Of a DNA stretch of 64,000 bases, positions 1 through 13,550 are shown one piece after another. The translations under genes and the position numbers were made by a program. Position 1 is the first letter of the stretch. The number at the start of each line of letters is the position of its first letter. The stretch comes from Zoroaster sp. YZ-2022 (taxonomy: Eukaryota; Echinodermata; Asteroidea; Forcipulatida; Zoroasteridae), in contig CM055837.1 in assembly GCA_029582265.1 (NCBI GenBank), forward strand, positions 21,561,160-21,625,159, in the 5' to 3' direction. The notes under the pieces are model-generated. The model was not told the origin of the DNA. It saw only the letters and a list, made by a program, of their open reading frames with translations, and searched no databases.

Positions 1-24
1 TTTAAAAAAAAAGGGAAAAGGGCC

Positions 25-56
<32 letters not shown>

Positions 57-3000
57 TTTTTTTTAATAAAAAATTTTTTTTTAAAAAAAAAAAAATTTTT
101 TTTTTTTTTTAAAAAATTTTTCCCCCCCCCAACACAAAAAATTTTTCCCCCAAAAAAAATTTTTTTGGAAAAATTTTTTTTTTTTCCTTTTAAAAAAAAG
201 GGTTTGGGTTTCTTTGCCCTTTTTTTTTTTTTTTAAAAAAAAAAACCGCCCCCTTTTTTTTTGGTTTAAAAAAATTTTAAATTTTTTTAAAATTTTTCCC
301 CCAAAAAAAAAATTTTTTTTTTTTAAAAAAAATTTTTTTTTTTTTCCCCCCCCCCCTTTTTTTTAAAATTTTTTTTTTTCCTTAAATTTAAAAACCCCGG
401 GTTTTTTCCAAAATTTTTTGGGGGGGTTTTTAAAACCCCCAAAAATTTTTTTTTTTAAATTTTTTAAAATTTTTTTTTTTTCCCTTTTTTTTTCCCCCAA
501 AAAAAATTTTTCCCCCCCAAAAAAAAAAAAAAAACCCCCCAAATTTTTTTTAAAAAATTTTTTTTAAAAAAATTTTTTTTTTTTAAAATTTTTTTTTTAA
601 AATTTTTGCCCAAAATTTAACCTTTTTTTTTTTTTTAAAAAAAGTAAAATTTTTTTTAAACCCCAAAATTTTTTTTTTTAAACCAAACTTTTTTTAAATT
701 TAATTTTTTAAAAAAAAAAATTTTTTTCCCCCTTTTTTTTTTTCTTTTTTTTTGGGGGTTTTTTTTTTTTTTTTAAAAAAAAAAATTTTTTTAAAAAAAA
801 AAAAAAGGGGGGAAAAAAAATTTATTTTTTTTTTAAAAAAAAAATTCCCCCTTTTTTTTTTTTTATTTTAAAACCCCCTTTTTAAATTTTTTTTTTTTTT
901 CAATTTTTTGTGGGGTTTTTTTCCCCCCCCTTTTTTTTTTCCCCCTTTTTTTTTTAAAATTTTTTTTTTTTTTAAAATTTTTTTTTTTAAAAAATTTTTT
1001 TTAATTTTTTTTTAAAACCCCCTTTTTTTTCCCCCAAAACCCCCCAAATTTAAACCTTTTTTAAAAAATTTTGGGGGTTTTTTTTTTAAAAAAAACCCCC
1101 AAAATTTTTAATTTTTTTTTTAAAAAAAATTTTTTTTCCCCTTTTTTTTTATAAAAAAAAATTTTTATAAAAAAAAAAAATTTTTTTTTTTTTTAAAAAA
1201 AAAACCCCCCAAATTCCCCCTTTTTTCCCCTTTTTTTTTTAAAAAGGGGGGGTTTTTAAAAAAAATTTTTTTTAAAAAATAAAAAAGGGTTTTTTTGGGG
1301 GGTTTTAATTTTTTTCAAAAAAAAAAAATTTTTTTAAATTTTTTAAAAAAAGGGGGGGTGGGGGGAAAAAAAAAAGGGGGTTAAAAAGGGGTTTTTTTTT
1401 AAAAAACCCTTGTATTTTAAAAACCTTAAAAATTTGGGAAAAAAAAATTTTTTTTTAAAAATTTTTTTTTTTTAAAAAGGGGGCCCCCTTTTTCCAACCC
1501 TAAAAAAAAAAAAAATTTTTGGGGGAAAATAGAAAAAAATTTTTTGGGGAAAAATTTTTCCCAAAAAAATTTTTAAAAACCCCCTTTTAATTTAAAAAAA
1601 TTTTAAAATTTTTTGGAAAAAAAAAAAAAAAAAAAATTTTTTAAAAAAAAAAGGGGGGAAAAAAAAAAATTTTTGGTTTTTTAAAAAAAGGGGGAAAATT
1701 TTGGGGGGGGGTTTTTAAAAAAGGGGGGAATTTGGGGTTTGGGGGTTTTTTTTTTTTTTTTTTTTAAAATTTTTTTTTAAAAAAAAAAAAAAAAAACCCC
1801 CTTTTTTTAAAATTTTTTTTTTGGGTTTTTTTTTTTTTTTTTCCCAAACATTTTTTTTTCCCCCTTTTTTTAAAAAAAAAAGGGGTTAAAAAGGAAAAAA
1901 AAAAAAAAAATTTTTTTTTTTTTGGTTTTTCAAAAAACAAACAAAAAAATTTTTTTTAAATATTTTTTTTTTTTAAATTGAGTTTTTAAAAAAGGGAAAA
2001 AAATTTTTTTTTAAAAAAAAACCCCAAAATTTAAATTTTTTGGGAAAAAACCCAAAAAAACCATGCCGGGGGGGGGGGGAAAAAAACCCCCCCAAATTTT
2101 AAAAAAGGGGGAAAGGGAAAAATTTTTTTAAATTTTTTTAAATTGGGGTTTTTTAAAATAAAAAAAAAAAAAAGGGGTTTTTTTTTTTAAAATTTTTTTT
2201 TATTTTTTTTTTTTTTTTAAAAAAAAATTTTAATTCCCCCCCAAAAAAAAAGGAAAACCCAAAAAATTGATGTTTTTTTTTTTTTGGGTTTTTTTTATTT
2301 GAAAAAAAAAATTTTTTTTTTCCCCCCCAAAGGTTTTGCCCATTTTGGGTTTTTCCCCGGGCCAAAAAAAGGGGGGGGAAAAAAAAAACCCCTTTAAGGG
2401 GGGGGTTTTTTTTTGGGGAAAAGGGGCCCTTTTTTTTTCCCCCTTTAAAAAAGGTTAAAAGGGGGCCCCCCCAAAAACTTTTTTAAAATTTTTAAACCTG
2501 GGGTTTTTTTTGGAAAAACCCCTTTTTTTTTAAAAAAATTTTTTTAAATTCCCCCGGGGGGGGGTTTTTTTTTTCCCCAGTTTTTTTTAAAAAAACCCAA
2601 ATGGGGGTTTTTAATTTCCCCAAGGTTTGGAATCCGGGGGGTTTTTAAATTTTTTGGGGGTTTGGGGAAAAGGGGAAAAATTGGGGGGCCCCCCCCAAAA
2701 ATTTTTCTTCTTTTAAGGGGTTTGGGGTTTTAATTTTTTCCCCCGGGGGTTTTGAATGGGGGAACCGGAAATTTTTTTTTTGTTGGGGCCCCTTTTTAAA
2801 CCCCGGGGTTTGGGGGGTAAAATTTAACCCAAAAAAAATTTTTGGACCCCGGGGGGAAAATTTTTTGGAAGGGTTCCCTTTAAAAAAGGTTTAAAAAAAA
2901 TTTTTAAAATTTCCCCCCCCCGGGGGGGGTTTTTTTTTTTAAAAAAAGGGGGGTTTTGGGGCCCAAGGGAAAACAACCCGGCCCCCCCCAAAAAAAAATT

Positions 3001-4000
3001 TTGGGGTTTTTTAAAAAATTTTAACCCCCTTTAATTTTTTTGGGGGGGGAAAAAAAGGGAAACTTTTTTTTTGGGGAAAATTTTTTTTTTTTTCCCCCCC
3101 CTTTTTTGCCTTTAAAAAAACCCAATTTTAAACCCTTCCCTTTGGCCTAATTTTTGGGGGGTTTTTTTTTCCCCCCCCCAAGGGGGTTTTTTTTTAAAAA
3201 GGGAAAACCCCCAACCCCAAAAACCAATTTTTCCCCCTGGGTTTTTTTTAATGAAAATTTTTGGGGGTTTTTTTTTTAAAAAAAAAAAAAAAATTTTTAA
3301 AATTAACCCCCTTTTTGGGGGTTTTGGGGGGAAAAAAAAATTTTTTGGTTTGGCCCCAAAAAAAAAAATTTTTTTTTTAAAAATTTTTTAAAAATTGGGA
3401 AAGCCCGGGTTTTTTTTTTTTTTTTTAAAAAAATTTTTTTTAAAAAAAAAGGGGAAAATTTTTAAAAAAGGGGGAAAGGGGGGGGGTTTTTTTAAAAAAT
3501 TTTTTTTTTTGGGTTTTGCTTTTTTTTAAAATTTCCCTTTTTTGGTTTTTTTTTGGAAATTTTTAAATTTTTTAAAACTTTCTTTTTAAAAATTTTTTAA
3601 AACCCCAAAATTTTTAAAAAAAAGGGTTTAAAGGGGGCCCCCTTTTTCCCCCCCCTTTTTGGGAAAAATTTTTTAAAAGGTAAAATTTTTTTTGGGGGGA
3701 CCCCCTTGAAAAAATTTTTTTTAAAAAAAAGGGATAAAATTTTTTTGGGTTTTCCCCCTTTTTTTTTAAAAATTTTTTTAAAAAAGGGGGAAAAAATGAA
3801 AAATTTTTAACCTTTTTTTAAAATTTTTTAAAAAAAAAAAAAAAATTTTTGGGGAAAACCCCCTTTTTTTTAAAAATTTTCCCCAAAAAATTTTTTAATT
3901 TTTTTTTTTTTTAAAAAAACCCATTTTTTTTAAAATTTAAAAAGGTTTGGGGGGGGGTTTTTTTTTTTTTTTTAAAAAAATTTTTTTTAAAAATTTTTTT
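1..4000. other. Homopolymer-inflated low-quality sequence
   Basis: Nearly every base lies in a run of three or more identical bases, and runs of 5 to 20 A or T are the norm. Mixed dinucleotide texture is almost absent. This does not look like a natural low-complexity repeat, because the order of the runs is irregular and no unit recurs. It looks like a failed consensus at a contig end. Nothing biological can be annotated; open frames here encode only K, F, P, G and N runs. Confidence 0.9.
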
Positions 4001-7000
4001 AATTGGGTCAGAAGGTTATAAAAGGGGTCAAAATTAAAATCATTGTTACGTAACCCAAAAAAAAAAAAAATTTAATTTCATGTTGTTTTTCAAGAAATAA
4101 AATTTTACACCCGGGCAAACCGAGGGAAAACACCAAAAAAAATTCAAACCCCAAATTTTTTGGTTTCTTGTAATTTAATTTTTTACAGAAAAATTTTTTT
4201 TTCAATGGGGTTTTCCCACCCTTTTAATATAATTTTTAAAAAATTAATTTTTGTAATAGGTATTGTTCCAAAATTGGATTTTAAACCAATTTAAAACCTA
4301 TCCAAAATACCATTTTTGACCCCAATTCCCCGTTTTTAAAGAAAATTTGACAAAAATTATATTTATATAAACCCCCCTGTTAACCAAAATTTCATTTTAT
4401 GGCTTTTAAAAAAATTGCGTAATTTTTTATGATTTTAAAAAGCCCCCAATGAAAAAAGTGTTTTCAAAAAAATTCCCCGAATTAACTTTTTTTTAGATTT
4501 GCTTTTTAAAAATCCCAATTTTCAATTTTTTTTAAATTTCCCTCAACCTTTTTGTAAATTTATTAATTTTTGGTAAATTCCAAAAAAGAAATTAAATTTT
4601 TAAATTTTAAATTTTCCAATTTTTTAAAAAACAAAAGTTATTCTTGAAAAATTAAAAAAAATTGGGTTTATTTTTTTTTGTTTTAGAAAAAACTTATTAT
4701 TTTATTAAAAAACTTTAAAGGGGAAATTTTTTTGTAAAAATTAAACGAATTTCCCCAATCCCAAGTTGGGTGAAAAAAGAAAACAAGGTTTCCTTTTCCC
4801 AAAATTTTAATTTTTATATTCCGGTTTCTTTAAAATTCACCTTTTCAGGAAAAAAACCACATGTCAATTTTGGGTTTAAATGGAATTAAGCCCAATTTTT
4901 TTTTGGTTTTAAAACGTAAGCTTTTTATTGGGAAGCCCGGGCAATTAAAATTTTTTTTTGAAAAAACAAAAAAGTTTTGGAAAACCCTAAAGGGGGCTTT
5001 TTTATAAGAAAATTTCCAAGGTTCCAATTTTAAAAAAAATTATGTTTTAAAAACCTGGGGAAACCCCGGGATGTGTTACTTAAAATTTAAACAAAATTAA
5101 ATTTTAACATTTAAACCGTATTAAAATTTTTCCACCTAATTCCCCCTCCTTATTCCCAAACCTTTGGGATTTGGGCCCCTTACTTTTATTTTGCCCTTTC
5201 TTCCCAAAGGGATTAAAACCCCGGGGTTTTTTGTTTATTTCGGAAAAATATTTCACTTTCCTTCGGCCACAGCCAATATTCGCCGCCGGGAAAAAATTCC
5301 TTTGACCCCTACTTAATTAAATTTTAAAATTTTTTGCCTTTAATTTTCTTACAATGCCCCAAGGACCCTTTAAAAAAACAAATTAGTTTAGGTAAGGCCT
5401 TAAATGAAAATTTCGTTTAAAAAAACTGGTTTATTTTATTTTTTAAGGTTTTGAAAATTTGGGTTAAAAGGTCAAGTTCCAAAAAATGATAACCGACACT
5501 TTTTTTTAATTTAAAACCAGTGGGTTTTTTCAAACCCCCTTTAGGCCTGGCCTTAAATTGTTTGGTAATTTCTTTAATTCCCCCGTTCTGAAAAAATTTT
5601 TTCAGGGCAAGAAAAACTTTTGGAAAAGGGTGTGGTCCCAACAAAAACCCCCCCGGAAAAAACTAAAAGGGTTAAAAAATTCACCCAATTTTTCCGCAAG
5701 GGGGGCTAATAAATTAAAGGGGCAAAATCCCGAAATTTTCGCCCACAACTACTTTGGACTTTTGGTCCGGAAAAGTGTGCTTTTAATTAAATTCCCCCCA
5801 AAAAATTTTGGGGTTACCCCTTTTTTTTCCATGACCGAAATGGGGAAAAAATTAGGTTTTGAAAGGGGTTTTTTTTATAAAATTTTTTCCCGGTTTTAAA
5901 AAGGGGAAAAGGGGGAAATTTCCCTTTTTTAAAAATTTTTTTTTTTATTTTAAACCCCGTAAAGGGCAAAAAGTAAGCCCTTGTTTGTTTAAAAGGTTTT
6001 TAAATATTTTAAACCCAACCCTTTTTTGACAAAGAAGGGGAAAAAGGGGACCAAACCGTGCCCCACTTGGGTTTAATTTGAATAAATTTGATGAAATTTA
6101 AGGGTTTTTTGGCCCCCCAGAAGCTTAAAATTGGCTATTTTTACAAAAACTCTTGGTTTTTCCGGGGGTAAAAGGCAAATTAGTACCCTTTTTTTCCCCC
6201 TTATACAAAGGTTTCAAAAATTTTAAATTTACCGTTTTTAAAATTTTGGTTTTAAAAATTTAAAAATTTTTTTTTGACCCCAAAATTTCCAAAATTTTGG
6301 TTTTTTTTAAAAAATCGGCAATTTTACACAAATTTTCCTTTTAAAAAGGGAAAGGAGAAATTTTTTAAATATTAAACTTTTTATTTTTAAGGGAATTAAA
6401 AATTAATACCTTTTTAAATTTTTTTCAAAACATTAAATTGGGGAAAATTTTGGGAAATTTTTCCCCGGGGGAAATTTAATTTTTTTAAAAAATTTTATTT
6501 TTAAAATTTAACAAAATTTTTTTTTTAAATATTTTGGCCCTGTGTAAAAACAAAAATTTGAAACCCAGGTTTTTTTTAAACCTTTTTACCCGGGGGTTTT
6601 ATTTCCTTTTTTGAAAAAGGGAAAATAGAAGGGGAAAAGAAAAAAAAAAAAAGAAAAAGGGCCGGGAAGAAAAAAAAGGAAAAAGAAGAAAAGAAAAAAA
6701 AAAGAAGAAAAAAAAAAAAGGGAAGAAAAGGGGAAGGACTTTCAAGAAAAACCTTTTTTGAAAAATTATTATTTTTTCTCCCTTCAAAAAAAAATTGTTT
6801 AAAAGAAGGCAAAAACAAATTTTCCCCTTTAAAATAACCCAACATTTTAAAAATTTTTGAAAACGGGGGAAAAAAAACAAAAATTTCAATGTAAAAAAAT
6901 TTTTTTTTTTTAAAACCCTCTTTTTAGGCTTTCAAGAAAATTTTTAATTTTAAAGTTTTTTTAATTTTTAAAAGGTTAAAAAAACAAAAATTTTTTTTTA

Positions 7001-10000
7001 AATTAAAAGAAAAAAAATTTGGGAAAGGTCAAATTAATTGGGTGGGAAATTTGGGGGTATTTAAATGGGGGACACCGCCCGTTTAATTGACGGGGAAAAC
7101 CCTGGAAACTTAGGGACAGGAAGGGGGGGAAAGAAAAAGGGGGGAAAAAAAAAAAGAAAAGGAAAAGGGGGAAAAAGAAGAAAAGGAAGGGGGAAAAAAA
7201 GGGAAAAAAAGGGGAAGGGAAAAAAAGGGGGAAGAAGGGGAAGAAAAGAAAAGGGAAGAAAAAGGGAAAAAGGAAAAAGAAAAACCGCGATTTTTTTAAA
7301 GTGGGTTTTTCCAAATTTTAATTCCCCCGTAAATTTTTCCCAACCCCATTTTTTAAATTTACTTTTTTGACCCATTCCAAAAAACAAACCCAAATTAACG
7401 TCCAACCCAAATTTTGTTTTTGCGGGAAAAAATTTAGTTGCCCCCTTTCGTCCCGGGAACCACACGCCGACCCATTCGCCCCGCAAACCCATTACTGAAA
7501 TTTACTCCCTGGGAAAACGCCGACCCAAAATTTCCCTTTCGGGTTTCCACAGTGTGAATTGGGGGAAACAGTTCCCATAAATCAACAAAACTTTGGAACC
7601 TAACGTTGGGGAAAAGGTTAAAACCAAACCAAAATTAAGGAACAATTTCTAATTCAAAAGGCGCCTTTTTCCTTTCCCCAATAGTCCCCTTTAATACACT
7701 TTGCATTTCACCGAATTGCTCCCAAACAACGTCTTTAACCAGGGACTTTTCAAATAATGGAACTTTAAATATTATTTTTAGTTTATTTAAACCCCAAAAA
7801 ATTATTTATCTATTTTATTTCCAATAATGTTTTGAAACTTTTCAATTATTTAAATAAGCTTCCCTTAAAAATTTGAATTTATTCTTTAAACTGATGACGG
7901 GATAGCTAACTGAGGGTAAAAGTTACAGCCAATTGGTTTATTATGATTTTATTTAAAAATTAGGCTTTTTTCTGATTATAACCATAACCATGCCCCCCTT
8001 TGTAGTCTATTTTTCGCGATGAAAAAACTCAACATTTTATAGTTTTTTCCCCAAAAAATGTTCACATTATGAGGAGGAAGGTTGGATTTGCCCACTTTGC
8101 ATATGTTTCCCTTTGGTTTTGAAATAGGCCTTTTTTTGTCAATCCGGATCCGCCCTAACAAAAGGTTTAAATTTTTAAAACTCTCAATTTTCAAATAAGA
8201 AATAAGAAGTATTTTTTAAATTTATGGAGAAAAATTTTTGTTTTAGAATCATTGGGAAAAGGGAAAAAATCAAAATAGGAATAAACTGAAAATGCATGAT
8301 GCCTGGTTATCCATTTGAAACTGCCCTAACATGACAGATGGAACAAAGCATGTTTAAAAATTTTTAGTGGGGGAAATTTTTCATTTTTTTCCATAACAGA
8401 CCTCTGCAATACAATTGATGTCCTGGGGTGTTTCCCGTCAAATTAGAAAAAAAATTGTTTCTTTAAAGGGGGCACGCCAATAACAGGTTTGGGAAGAAAT
8501 TTTATGTCCTTAAGTTTTTTTGCCCAAAAAAGATTTTTGGGGCCCCAAAAGGGGGGAATTGAAAATGGTCCAGATCATGACCTTGGGGTCCTTGACTTCA
8601 TTTTTTAATATTTTGACACTAGGGCCCCGGAAAAATGGTCCAAAAATTTCCAAGGCCTTTTTCCAAAATAGATGCTAGTCAGTATGGGAAATTTTACTAG
8701 TGTAGAGGGGGGTTTCCATTAGGATGCGAATAACTTGACTTTGGGTTTTGAAAACCACATTAATTAATTGAGAATAAAATAAAGAACAGACATCAATCAA
8801 TATTTTTTCTTTTTATTTTTAAAAATTTTTAAAATTTCTAAGGGTTTTTTTTCCACTTTGAATATTTTGTATTTAGATTGGTTGCTTGGCTATGGGAAAA
8901 CCTATATAATCAAAAAAACATGGCAGCGTCTGTGATGTGTTTGGACTGGGGATTTAAAGGAGGGTTATGGGGTGCCCCCGTTTTTTATCCTTTAGGACAG
9001 GGGAAAATTTTAGCCACCACCCAATAGTTTAAGCCGGGGTTCCTAATGAATACGAACGCAAAAAGAATTGTGAGTCAAAATGTAAAATCATTTGTCGCGA
9101 AAGCTGCATACATCACACTTTCTGTAATTTTAAATTTTAAACATGAAGGCATGATAAGCCGATTCTGAACCCCCGGGTTGGGGAATGTATGTAAACATAC
9201 CCCAAAGGAAAAAGGGTGGGAATTTTGAATGGGGCAGGTATAATACTTAAAAGCCTTTTTGCCCAGGTATCCATTTTGCCCCTTTGTATCCCAAATAATG
9301 TATCCCAAATAATGTACAAATATGTTGGGGTCATTTTAAAGGGGCATTGGGGTAATTGTTAATACTGACCCATGAAGCCCATTAACATAAGTTGGTTCAA
9401 AATTTTTAAACAAAACTCAATAACTTTAAATGACTATTTATAAAAAATTTTAATTCAAGAAAAGAGAAAAAACGCAGTTATACCCATAGATCGTTTTAAG
9501 GGTTTTCCCAAATCACATTTGTAGTAAATATTTTAAAAAGTTTAAAGAGTTTAATTTGGGAAAATTTTACCAACAGAAACTAGAGCTTTTATTTTTTTTG
9601 TTTTCCATACAAAGGGGTTCAATACATGGGAAAGGGGTATATCTCATCAGTCCCAGAACTTACAAAAATTATCCGGGCCCGGGAAACCAGGTTATATTTG
9701 ACGGTTTTTGTACTTTTCAGCAGCACAGCAAGGAACTAGATCATGATAATTGTATGTTTTTCCGCCCGTGGAAAAAACCACTGGGGGAAGGGGGACAGTT
9801 AGTGTTAAGTTTATTTTTGCTCAGGCCCCCGGGTCTTTTTTGAGTTTTACCTTTTAATCTTTATATAAAAAAAATGTTTTCTATAACTGTTAAAAAATTA
9901 AAAATTAAAAGGCCCCCAAAAAGGGGGATAATCGGGGTGTTATAGTTTCAGATTAACTCAGTGACCAAAAAAAATACCCCACATGATAAGGGCCCCCAAT

Positions 10001-12340
10001 TCTTTCTGCTGCATAAATGAGTTTTATAGCCACTGTGTTCATTTTTAAAAAGGGCAACCGGGTTCCATGCCCGTTGAAATTGCTCTGATCGTGACGATAC
10101 CGTCCCTTTGCTAGAAAACAATAATGGTGAGCAAAATTTTTAAAATTAATAAAAAATTTTGACATAACTTTAAGATACATGTATGAAAAACTTTATAAGA
10201 AGAAAGCCCCTTTCCCCTTTTCCACTGTTTATTGTTGAGCGATTTATTAGCGGGAAATTTCCCCAAAAGTTTCCCAAAAGAAAATGAAAATTGGTTTTTC
10301 AACATTGTATGGGGTTTTTTGGGTTAACAGGTCATACGCACAAATTTTCTTTTTTTTTGAGCTTGATAAAACCCTCCAAAAATTTCAAGGGGGGATGTTG
10401 TTTTGTTTTTCCCCAGATTGAAACCCCCAATTACTATTATTGAAGACAAACCCCATTAATTGCCAAAAAATTTCAATTATTTGATTTTAGAAAGGGCCCA
10501 ATCAAACATGGTCATTCCTTGGGGCGAAAAAGATTTAAACAAAATGTATTCGGGTCAGAAAAAAATCGCTAATTAATGAGCCTTCCTGAAAGGGGGGAAA
10601 AAAAAAAATTACAAACCTTTAGCCAAAAATTCCCAGCCCAAAAAGGCCCAAACCTGGGAAAAAAAATTTTATTTTTTCTCCAAACCCAATAAAATAACCC
10701 GAAATTAAATTTATGAAAATTATTTTTGGAAATTTTGGGTATATTAATATTCCGGGGGACCTTAAAATTTTTTAAACTTTTTATTTTAAAAAAGACACCT
10801 TTTTTAAATTTTTGGGAAAAAAATTTAAACTGGTTTATAAAAAAGAGAAAAAAAAATTTTCCCGCTTCTTAAATTCTGGTCAAACATTGCACCCCCGGAA
10901 TATATTAGAAATAGGGCAATTATTATTATAAATTTAAAAAAAAAAATCTATCTAATTTAAATTAAAATTTACCGCCTTTTTATTGATTTGGGATGGTATG
11001 GATTGTGCAAATAATTTTTGGTAAAAATTTCAAAAAACCCGGAAGGAATATAAAAAATGCACACAATAATACAGTGTATATAGTGGTTGTAAAAAGATCG
11101 AGGTTTCAAAATAAACCCCATCACTGTCCCAAAAAAATGAATATTTTATTTTTGGGCTTCTTTGCAAAATTTCCTCCCCCACCCTGGGAAAATTTTGAGA
11201 CCGCTGTTCAATTATTAGATTTTAAAAAACCATTGATGAAAATATTTGAGGAAAATATTTTTCACGCAAATAATAAATAAAATTTTTTGGAATTTTTCCC
11301 TTTTTTTAAAAAAGTATTGTTTTCATCCCAAAAAGGGATTATTTTTACCAAAAGTACAATTAAAAAGCAGATATTAAAAATCCTTGTTCTATTGATGTCA
11401 TAAATTTTTATATTTAGAAAAACTTTTTAACCTTTTAAAAATGTTTTTTGGACAAAATAAAGATATTACATTTTAAAAGTAAGGGGTTTTTTGATTCCAA
11501 GAAGCATTGAAAGAGGGCACAACCCCAAAGTTTTCCAAATTTTAGAGTTTGAAAAATTGGAAAAAAAACAAAACCAATATTAAAGGTTTTCAGTGTCCAG
11601 AAAAAGGTTCCCCATAATAGTTCGGAAAAGTCAGAAAATTTTCCCCCGTGATCAGACAAAGGGTTTAGAATATATTATTATATTTTTAAAACACAGGAGG
11701 CCAAACCCCCGGGCCCGATAGGGTTAATTAAAAAAAACTTTAATTATGAGTCGGGCCAGTGGGGACAAAAAAAGGGCGCATTTTCAATATTTGATGTTTC
11801 CCCCCTTTAACATCGTTGAGAAAAAGGGTAACCTCGTGAGAACCCCCCTTTACAGTTTTTATCGGAAAAAATATTACTACGGGCAACACGGCGTTCACCG
11901 TTTATTATTCCTTGAATTGAGTTTTGCCCTTTAAAACAAAAAAGTTCACTTCCCCAATTGTTTTCTTTTGCTAATTGGGAAAATATAACATTGACACTGT
12001 AGCTTTTGATGAATATTTTCCCTCAGAACAACCACCCGCATTTAACCAAAAAGCTCTGTAAAAAAACCCCCCAAATTGTAAAAATTTAACTAGGGTATAG
12101 GTTGTCAACGTGTTTTCAACGTGTTTAAACTATAGACCCACGGGTTATTTTTTTAAGGAGTTTTGTTGCATTTAATATACATTTCGTCACCGTCGTTTTA
12201 AAGGGGAATTTTTTGAAAAAAACCCAAACCCCCCAAAAAATTTCAAAAAAAAAGGTTTTTCAACGGTTTTTTGGGAGTATTTGATATTAGAATAAAATAC
12301 TAAAAAAACTAAAAAATTCTTTGGGAAAAAATTTTAAAAA
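4001..12340. other. Error-rich genomic sequence, no supported gene
   Basis: Runs of 3 to 6 identical bases remain over-represented, but normal sequence texture increases from left to right. Two purine-dominated stretches (about 6610-6740 and 7110-7290) are G/A runs that may be inflated GA-rich microsatellites. No open frame has convincing composition; frames here are short and rich in F, K and P. The one recognisable object is a MITE copy near 9930-10110, listed separately, which shows that real sequence underlies the errors. Genes could exist here and be unreadable. Confidence 0.75.
9930..10111. repeat. TTAA-type MITE copy in the error-rich zone
   Basis: This stretch matches the MITE seen intact at 34574-34792. 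Shared words include ACCCCACATGATAAGG, TGCTGCATAAATGAG, CACTGTGTTCAT, TTCCATGCCC and a right end reading CGTCCCT. Compared with the clean copies it carries extended runs, for example GGGCCCCC and AAAAAAAATACCCC. The left end is not readable. Confidence 0.7.
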
Positions 12341-12965
12341 GGCGTCCAAGATGGTTCCCCAATTCCCCAAAAAGGCCATAAACCATTTATTATCCATCCT
12401 AGAGTTGTACTTTTCTTTTTTTTATAGGTTTTTTTAAATCCATTGAAAAAAAACCAAAATATCGTTTTAGCCCGGGGAACCTGAATTCCAAGATTGTCCA
12501 AAAAGGCTAATTAAACTAAAATGGTTATAAGTCCCCAAATGTTTATAAATGGCTGGAAAATTTTGGGGTTCACCCCCGGTTTAAGGGGTTAAATCACCAG
12601 ACCAAAAAGTGTTAATTTAGTAAAACTTTAACCAAGATGGCGTCCAAGATGGCCACCAAGATGGTTGTAAGTCATTTTCTATTTACATTATAGATGTAAT
12701 TTGATGTTTTGCCGTTAGGTTTTAGGTTAAAATTAAGAAATTAACCCCTCAAGTATCATTGAGTAATCAGGAACCTAAAAATCCCAACATGGCATCCCAA
12801 GATACCAATACAAAAAAGGCTAAAGATCCCCGGGATTATTCTCATTAGATCTGTAATTTAGGTGTAATTTTCCCCAAAATTGTCAGGATCAAAAAATTAG
12901 GGCCCGAAAATTTTCATTGAGTGATCAAGTTTCAATTTAAAACCAGATGGCAGTCATCTTGGATG
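12341..12965. repeat. Diverged AAGATGGC-type repeat field
   Basis: The motif GTCCAAGATGG or CACCAAGATGG recurs at about 12345, 12640, 12652 and, more diverged, at 12788 and 12945 (the last with an inverted CATCTTGGATG). The best-preserved part is the tandem GGCGTCCAAGATGGCCACC at about 12639. Between motif copies the sequence is AT-rich and error-prone. No gene is visible. Confidence 0.45.
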
Positions 12966-13019
12966 AAAACACCCCAAAAATCTGTTTTCAGTTACCATTC
13001 ACCGTGTCAATTCACCGGG

Positions 13020-13550
13020 CAAAGTCAACCAACCAGGATTCCCCCCGTAGCGGCGAGCGAAGGGGAAAAGCCCATCGCCCAACCTTTTTGCCCCTGAGGC
13101 CCCAAGGAACTGGGGGGCGGGAAGTCCAGCACCGCAGTCGCACCGGCGCCGAGGTCCTTCTGACGAGGCATGCCCGTCCCAGGGGGGGGTCGGGGTTGCG
13201 GGTGCCCGGGCCCGGACCAGGGGTTTCGGGGGCGGGTTTTGGGAGCGCAGCCCAAAACGGGGGTAAACCCATTCGGGAAAACCCGCACGAGACCGATAAA
13301 GCACCCGAAGAGAGAGTTCGAGAGTGAAGCCCTCGAGAAGCAAACGGGGGGGCCGCGCAGCCCCGGGGTCGGGGGATTCGCCGGCGGGGGGCCCCGCGGT
13401 CCCACACGCCCCCTTTTGGGGGCGGGGCCCGGGGGCCCGCGCTCAGCAGCGTGCACTTTATCGGCGCGGCTGCCGGGGCCTCGACGGAGGTCCCGGTCGG
13501 GGAGTTTTCAGCTCGGGGCGTTGCGCCGGCTACCCGATTAAATTCTCCGC
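13020..13550 (+). rRNA. 28S (large subunit) rRNA fragment, 5' D1-D2 region, damaged
   Basis: The segment starts with the conserved core AACCAGGATTCCC followed by GTAGCGGCGAGCGAA and GGGGAAAAGCCCA, which is the start of eukaryotic 28S rRNA just inside the 5' end. Farther on are GAGACCGATA, then GAAGAGAGAGTTCGAGAG, then a stretch resembling GAGGTAAACGGG, again in 28S order, followed by GC-rich D2-like sequence with GCGTGCACTT. Expected conserved stretches, such as the one between GAGACCGATA and GAAGAGAGAG, are shortened. No 5.8S, ITS or further 28S is recognisable on either side. It is either a truncated dispersed rDNA copy or a misassembled piece of the rDNA array; the surrounding base-quality problems prevent a choice. 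Open frames over this region are shadows. Confidence 0.85.

Noticed and set aside
1..7500. Open frames encoding long runs of K, F, P, S or G
   Set aside because: They are translations of inflated homopolymers or purine tracts, with no domain and no start or frame logic.
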